From contig NZ_BMSY01000007.1 in assembly GCF_014649395.1 (NCBI RefSeq), forward strand, positions 248,001 through 312,000: a stretch of 64,000 nt of DNA, given 5' to 3'. Within the stretch, counting starts at the first letter, position 1, and each line of letters starts with the position of its first letter. This document shows positions 60,216-64,000 of the stretch, in pieces. The position numbers were made by a program, and so were the translations under genes. The stretch comes from Streptomyces aureoverticillatus. GTDB lineage: Bacteria > Actinomycetota > Actinomycetes > Streptomycetales > Streptomycetaceae. The notes under the pieces are model-generated. The model made no database searches. It was not told the origin of the DNA and saw nothing but the letters and a program-made list of their open reading frames with translations.

Positions 60216-61661
60216 TCAGCCCTGAGGCCCGGCCGCCGGTCCCTCGGGCCGTCCCGACGCGTCCACTGCGCCGCGTACGGGCTCCTGCAGGACCCGCACC
60301 GCATGGTGCCCGTCGCGTACGTCGCCGAGTCCCCGAGCGGGCCCCTGGCACCCCTGTGCCGCGGCGATACCCAGCGCGACCAGCAGCGTCACGACGACGA
60401 ACACGAACAGCCGCTGCCGCAGCAGCCGCGGATTGGCGGGCCGCCGCCCCGTGCCCGTGGTGCGCGGGCCCTGCCGCCCGGCCCCGCTGCGGGGCGCGGG
60501 CCTGCTGCCCGAACGGGAGGCGTCGCGCGGCGCCGAAGGCCGCGAGCCGGACTGCGAACCGCCCGTGCGGGACCCACCTGTGCGGGACCCACCTGTGCGG
60601 GACCCACCGGTCCGTGAGCCACCCGTCCGTGAGTCGCCCGTGCGCTGGCCGCCGGTGCGCGGGGCGCCGGGGCGGGAGGAGCCGCCGGTCCGGGGCGGGG
60701 GAGTGCCCGGCGCGGTGCGGCGCTGGGTGCGCTCGTCCACGTAGGTGTCGGGCCCGTCGTACTCCTCGGTGAGCCGGCCCGTCGGCCGGTCCTGGTCCTG
60801 GCGCGGCGCGGGCGGCCGCACCTCACTGAGGCCCTGCGCCTCACGGGCCGCGATCTCCTTGAGCCGGAGCGACAGTTGGAGCGTGCTGGGACGTTCCTCC
60901 GGGTCCTTGGCGAGACAGGCCCGCAGCAGCGGGGCGAGCGCGTCCGGCACGCCCTGGAGCTGGGCCTCCTCGTGCACGACGCGGTACAGCATCACTTCCG
61001 AACTGCCGTGCCCGAAGGGCGAGTCGGCCATGGACGCGTAGGCGAGCGTGGCGCCGAGCGCGAACACGTCCGTCGCGGGGGTGACAGCGGCGCCGCGCAC
61101 CTGCTCGGGGGCGAGGAAGCCCGGCGAGCCGACGGCCGTGCCGACGTGCGTCAGGGTCGAGGCCCCCGTCGCCCAGGCGATGCCGAAGTCGATGATCCGG
61201 GGGCCCTTGGGGGACAGCAGGATGTTCGACGGCTTGAGGTCCCGGTGCACGACACCGGCCTCGTGCACCGCGACGAGCCCTTCGGACAGCGCGGCGCCGA
61301 CGACGGCCACCTCGGCCGCCGTCAGCGGGCCTTCGGCGGCGACCTTGTCGTGCAGCGAGGGGCCGGGCACGTACTGCGTGGCGAACCAGGGGCGGTCCGC
61401 CTCCAGGTCGGCGGCGACGAGCCGGGCCGTGCAGCCGCCGCGGATGCGCCGGGCCGCCGACACCTCGCGGGCGAAGCGCGAGCGGAACTCCTGATCCTCC
61501 GCCAGATCCGGCCGGATCACCTTCAGGGCGACGCGCTGGCCGCGGCGGTCGGAGCCCAGATAGACCACGCCCATCCCGCCGGCGCCCAGCCGCCTGTGCA
61601 GCCTGAACGAGCCGACGACACGCGGGTCCTCGCGCCTCAGGCGCATCATCGCCATGTTCAT
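60216..61661 (-). CDS. PknB-like Ser/Thr protein kinase with one membrane helix
   Basis: The 481-aa product has a complete kinase domain (about 17-270): GAGGMGVVYLG loop, Lys47 in VALKVI, HRDLKPSN (Asp141) and DFG at 158-160, activation loop to SPGFLAPEQ. A disordered linker holds Gly-Gly-Ser-Arg-Thr repeats (about 350-380) before a membrane helix (about 420-440, LFVFVVVTLLVALGIAAAQ) and a short outer tail without PASTA domains. The signal sensed is unknown. ATG at 61661 is preferred; 61655 and an upstream start at 61691 are possible. It is divergent from a small gene at 61858. Confidence 0.92.
   Translation of the reverse strand: MNMAMMRLRREDPRVVGSFRLHRRLGAGGMGVVYLGSDRRGQRVALKVIRPDLAEDQEFRSRFAREVSAARRIRGGCTARLVAADLEADRPWFATQYVPGPSLHDKVAAEGPLTAAEVAVVGAALSEGLVAVHEAGVVHRDLKPSNILLSPKGPRIIDFGIAWATGASTLTHVGTAVGSPGFLAPEQVRGAAVTPATDVFALGATLAYASMADSPFGHGSSEVMLYRVVHEEAQLQGVPDALAPLLRACLAKDPEERPSTLQLSLRLKEIAAREAQGLSEVRPPAPRQDQDRPTGRLTEEYDGPDTYVDERTQRRTAPGTPPPRTGGSSRPGAPRTGGQRTGDSRTGGSRTGGSRTGGSRTGGSRTGGSQSGSRPSAPRDASRSGSRPAPRSGAGRQGPRTTGTGRRPANPRLLRQRLFVFVVVTLLVALGIAAAQGCQGPARGLGDVRDGHHAVRVLQEPVRGAVDASGRPEGPAAGPQG
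60562..60636 (-). repeat. 15-bp tandem repeat in the Ser/Thr kinase gene
   Basis: Five units of cctgtgcgggaccca type encode the repeated Gly-Ser-Arg-Thr-Gly linker on the minus strand. Confidence 0.85.
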
Positions 61662-61857
61662 CCCCGCTGCCCGGTCCGTCTGACGAGCCACAGCTTACGT
61701 TTCCGCGGCCGGGCACGTGCAGAGGCCGCGCCCTCACGAGCCGATCGATTGTCAGTGCCGGGTGGGAAACTTGAAAAGTGGTCAGGCGCCGCGGGACACG
61801 GGGCATTTCCCGCTGCCCGGCCGCCCAACCACCCGTCGCTGAAGGGGGATTGATCGC

Positions 61858-62151
61858 GTGAAGGGTGACCGCGTGGAGATAGTCGTGGACGCCGGCGACA
61901 CGACGCGTACGTACGAAGTGGTGGCGAGCCGGGCAGGCCGCCGCGTGGAGACGGCCGTCCGCAGGGGAGTGGTGGAAGTGAGCGAAGTCACCCGCAGCGG
62001 CTCCGTCGTCCGCACGGCGCGCTTCATGGCCACGCGCGTGCTGGCCCTCGTGGAGCAGCCCGTCCCGAGGGAGGACAGCTCCGAACGGCCCGATCGGCCC
62101 GATCGGCCCGATCGGGCCGGACGACCCCTCCGGGAAGACCCTGAGTCCTAG
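61858..62151 (+). CDS. Hypothetical small protein with Arg-Pro-Asp repeat tail
   Basis: The 97-aa product has a beta-rich core (DRVEIVVDAGDTTRTYEVVA, then RRVETAVRRGVVEVSEVT; about 4-68) and a charged tail with three Arg-Pro-Asp units encoded by the 9-bp repeat cggcccgat (62086-62112). No family recognised. GTG at 61858; GTG at 61870 is an alternative. It is divergent from the kinase gene, so it might share its regulation. Confidence 0.68.
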   Translation: MKGDRVEIVVDAGDTTRTYEVVASRAGRRVETAVRRGVVEVSEVTRSGSVVRTARFMATRVLALVEQPVPREDSSERPDRPDRPDRAGRPLREDPES

Positions 62152-62230
62152 GACCCCGTCTCCACCCACGGGAGTACTTGTGTGACGACCGGTCATCCTC
62201 CGGGAGGCCCGCCAATCGGTACGAGGGCAT

Positions 62231-62396
62231 GACGCCCAAAGCTCACGGCGGACCTAGATTTGAGGTCAAGCGGCGGGTGCAGCACTCGTCCCCCGAGGTC
62301 AGACACCCGCCGCTGCCAGCTTCACCAGCAGAACCAACAGCAGCAGCAACCAAGCAACCAACAGAAGAAACAACAGAGTCAGGAAGGGAGAGAACC
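62231..62396 (+). promoter_or_regulatory. Promoter and CA-rich leader of a small membrane protein gene
   Basis: TAGATT (62256-62261) is a consensus-like -10, with a weak TGACGC at 62231 at 19-bp spacing. Bases about 62320-62390 are rich in caa, cag and aac triplets, about 50% G+C, much lower than the genome, so the leader should be unstructured. AAGGGAG at 62383-62389 is a strong ribosome site. Confidence 0.55.
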
Positions 62397-62600
62397 ATGG
62401 CGGACACCGCGCCGCGGACGATGATCCGCACACAGGGACGGAAGCTCTCCACCCTGGGCGTCCGGCCGTCCGGAACGCGCCACCCCCTGGTGGCCACGCT
62501 CATGGTCCTCCCCCTGGCAGCCCTGCTCACCGTCGCCTTCGGCGGCTGGGAAGCAGTGGTCACACAAGCGTCGTCCGTGGGCGTGATGCTGGGGCGCTGA
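62397..62600 (+). CDS. Small single-helix membrane protein
   Basis: The 67-aa product has a basic N-terminus (about 1-28) and one hydrophobic helix (HPLVATLMVLPLAALLTVAF, about 29-48). No family recognised. The strong ribosome site (AAGGGAG 7 bp before the ATG), unstructured leader and U-tract terminator suggest high expression. The reading frame is open upstream, but the CA-rich stretch is not likely to be coding. Confidence 0.72.
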   Translation: MADTAPRTMIRTQGRKLSTLGVRPSGTRHPLVATLMVLPLAALLTVAFGGWEAVVTQASSVGVMLGR

Positions 62601-62685
62601 GCGGCGCCCCAGGCCCGGAAGAGCGGTCCGGGCGGGGACATCCGGCCATGAAACCCCGTGGGGACGGGGGTGCGGCGGACGGCAC

Positions 62686-62729
62686 AACAGCCCGCGCAGC
62701 TGGGGAGCTGCGCGGGCTGTTTCTTTTCT
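62686..62729 (+). terminator. Strong U-tract terminator
   Basis: A perfect 16-bp stem (aacagcccgcgcagct / agctgcgcgggctgtt) with loop gggg is followed by tcttttct. It is the most classical intrinsic terminator in the window and lies 85 bp after the small membrane protein gene. Confidence 0.92.
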
Positions 62730-62755
62730 TGCGAGCCCAGGCGGGTCCGGTGCCG

Positions 62756-62840
62756 AGTCAGCCCGTCGAGGGGGCCCCTCCCCGCTCCTCAAGAGCTTGG
62801 GGGAGCCTGAGGACGAGGCCGGGCGGGCTCGGGGAAACCT
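62756..62840 (+). repeat. Partial interspersed repeat related to family A
   Basis: gtcagcccgtcgagggggcc, a ctccccg...ttgggggag hairpin and gcctgaggacgaggccgggc resemble parts of family A with another hairpin inserted. Confidence 0.5.
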
Positions 62841-62897
62841 CCTCCGCGAGGACGACGTACGCTCACGCGAGACGCACAGCCACACCCCGGGGGACCC

Positions 62898-63842
62898 GTG
62901 ACCGCCCTGCTGCCCGCCCTGACCGCCCAGGCCAAGCTCAGGGCCCACCACACCCCCGACTGCGCCTGCAGCCCGCCGCACGGCGTCCTGGCCGACCGCC
63001 CGGACGCCACCGTGGCACGCCACGGCCAGGTCGTGGCGAAGGCCCACGCACCCGGCACCCCCGAGCCCGCCCTGACCGCCCGCCTCGCCGCAGCCGCCCA
63101 CCCCGCCCTGGCCGGCACCCTCCTCGCCCCGCTGACGCCCCGGCCGACCCGCCTGCACGACCGCCTGGTCACCCTCTGGCCGTACGGCGCCCCGGTCGAC
63201 CGTGACGACCCGGACGCGGCCCCCTGGGAGGCGGCCGCCGCCCTCCTGGCCCGCCTGCACCGCACCCCGCCGACCGTGCTCCCGTACCCCCTCCCGCCGA
63301 TGCGCGGCCCGGAGAAGGCCGCCCGTGCCGTGGCCCGGCTGCGGGCGGCGGCCCCGCACCCCGCCGCGTCCCCGGTGGAGCGGGCGTGGGCGGTCCTGCC
63401 GGCCTGGGCCCGCGACGAGGCCCCGCACCCTGGCCCGCCGCACCTGTGCCACGGCGACCTGCACCTGGGTCAGCTCGTCCGCACGCCCGCGGACCAGTGG
63501 CTGCTCATCGACATCGACGACCTGGGCACCGGGGACCCGGCCTGGGACCTGGCCCGCCCCGCGGCCTGGTACGCCTGCGGGCTGCTCCTGCCCGAGGAGT
63601 GGACGCGGTTCCTGAACGCCTACCGGGCGGCGGGCGGCCCCGCCGTCCCCGCCGACGGGTCGGACCCGTGGCCGATTCTCGACGTACCCGCCCGTGCCCT
63701 GACCGTGCAGACGGCGGCCCTCGCGATCACCAAGGCGATGGCGGCGGAACGCGCCCTTGACGAGGTCGAGGAGACGTTCGTGGACGCCTGCCGCAGGATG
63801 GCGGCCGTCCCGCCGGACTTGGCGCCGATCGGTACGAAGTAG
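62898..63842 (+). CDS. Aminoglycoside phosphotransferase-like kinase
   Basis: The 314-aa product has the APH/choline kinase-like fold: catalytic LCHGDLHLGQLV (Asp in HGDLH; the usual Asn after it is Gln) and LIDIDDLGTGDPAWDLARP as the metal-binding segment. The N-lobe has VVAKAHAPG with the likely ATP-binding lysine. Such enzymes phosphorylate small hydroxyl compounds, and a true resistance role cannot be concluded. GTG at 62898 follows GGGGGAC. Confidence 0.87.
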   Translation: MTALLPALTAQAKLRAHHTPDCACSPPHGVLADRPDATVARHGQVVAKAHAPGTPEPALTARLAAAAHPALAGTLLAPLTPRPTRLHDRLVTLWPYGAPVDRDDPDAAPWEAAAALLARLHRTPPTVLPYPLPPMRGPEKAARAVARLRAAAPHPAASPVERAWAVLPAWARDEAPHPGPPHLCHGDLHLGQLVRTPADQWLLIDIDDLGTGDPAWDLARPAAWYACGLLLPEEWTRFLNAYRAAGGPAVPADGSDPWPILDVPARALTVQTAALAITKAMAAERALDEVEETFVDACRRMAAVPPDLAPIGTK

Positions 63843-63911
63843 GGTGCACTGCACCGAAGCCGGGCAGGTATCCGGCCAAGCAGTCACGACCGGCGAGGAG
63901 TTGAGCCGACC

Positions 63912-64000
63912 ATGCAGTGCCCCAAGTGCCACGCACCGATGCACACGTACAACCGCAATGGCGTCCAGATCGAGCAGTGCAGCGGGTGCCGCGGCATATT
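63912..64000 (+). CDS. TFIIB-type zinc-ribbon protein (partial, cut by window edge)
   Basis: The first 29 codons are visible: MQCPKCHAPMHTYNRNGVQI followed by EQCSGCRGI. CPKC and CSGC make a zinc ribbon of the zf-TFIIB type found in small actinobacterial proteins. The ATG at 63912 follows GAGGAG at about 11 bp. The 3' end lies beyond base 64000. Confidence 0.8.
   Translation, partial: MQCPKCHAPMHTYNRNGVQIEQCSGCRGI

Overview
The window is about 72% G+C with strong third-position G/C bias, frequent GTG starts, sparse U-tract terminators and many 1-4 bp start/stop overlaps. With a monomeric isocitrate dehydrogenase, MocR, SpoIIE-type and BluB-CobT genes, and an infC-rpmI-rplT / pheST / arg gene order that I recall from the core of Streptomyces coelicolor, this is almost certainly a Streptomyces chromosome core region. 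No phage, transposase, CRISPR array, rRNA or tRNA was seen. Functions below rest on family recognition by eye, not on database searches.

Layout. 1-3.3 kb: the end of a locus with a mycosin-type membrane-anchored subtilase and an unknown membrane protein, then SseB-like and DUF1844 genes. 3.3-5.2 kb: infC-rpmI-rplT behind a long leader that carries a U-tract hairpin; infC probably starts at a rare AUC codon. 5.3-11.3 kb: an RNA methyltransferase, a soluble PAS histidine kinase, and pheS-pheT overlapping by 1 bp. 11.5-25.3 kb: a mosaic of single genes: SpoIIE-type phosphatase, HTH/TPR regulator, Nudix hydrolase, 3-hydroxybutyryl-CoA dehydrogenase, Tat-exported glycosyl hydrolase, EamA exporter and MocR regulator in head-to-head arrangement, aldo/keto reductase, a decayed tripeptidyl aminopeptidase, and an SDR/MerR divergent pair. 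25.4-27.6 kb: NADP isocitrate dehydrogenase.

28.0-37.6 kb: arginine biosynthesis, argC-argJ-argB-argD-argR as one operon. After two genes on the opposite strand come argG and argH. ARG boxes overlap the predicted promoters of both argC and argG, so the product of argR in this same locus is expected to control both units. 37.9-45.7 kb: aldo/keto reductase, a TetR/MFS efflux operon with a perfect 20-bp operator, acyltransferase plsC divergent from a Tat-exported glycerophosphodiesterase with PHO-box-like repeats, an ECF-like sigma factor, GNAT and small membrane proteins, and a HAD phosphatase.

46.4-50.5 kb: a methionine ABC importer (metN-metI-metQ-metQ) preceded by a likely 28-codon leader peptide ending in clustered Cys/Met codons. 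This is the best candidate for undescribed regulation in the window. 51.5-59.2 kb: corrin/siroheme genes: cbiET, a 1540-aa BluB-CobT fusion with a ~970-residue low-complexity N-terminus, and a fused siroheme synthase. 59.3-64.0 kb: a SpoU methyltransferase with a probable leaderless promoter, a Ser/Thr kinase, small genes, an aminoglycoside-phosphotransferase-like gene and the start of a zinc-ribbon gene cut by the window edge.

A family of interspersed repeats (a 'ccggcgtttgaggacgag' module and/or a 'cgggaaggggcggg' hairpin module) sits downstream of argG, argH, a GNAT gene and cobT, and probably acts as terminators. Short in-frame 9- and 15-bp tandem repeats occur in at least six coding sequences.
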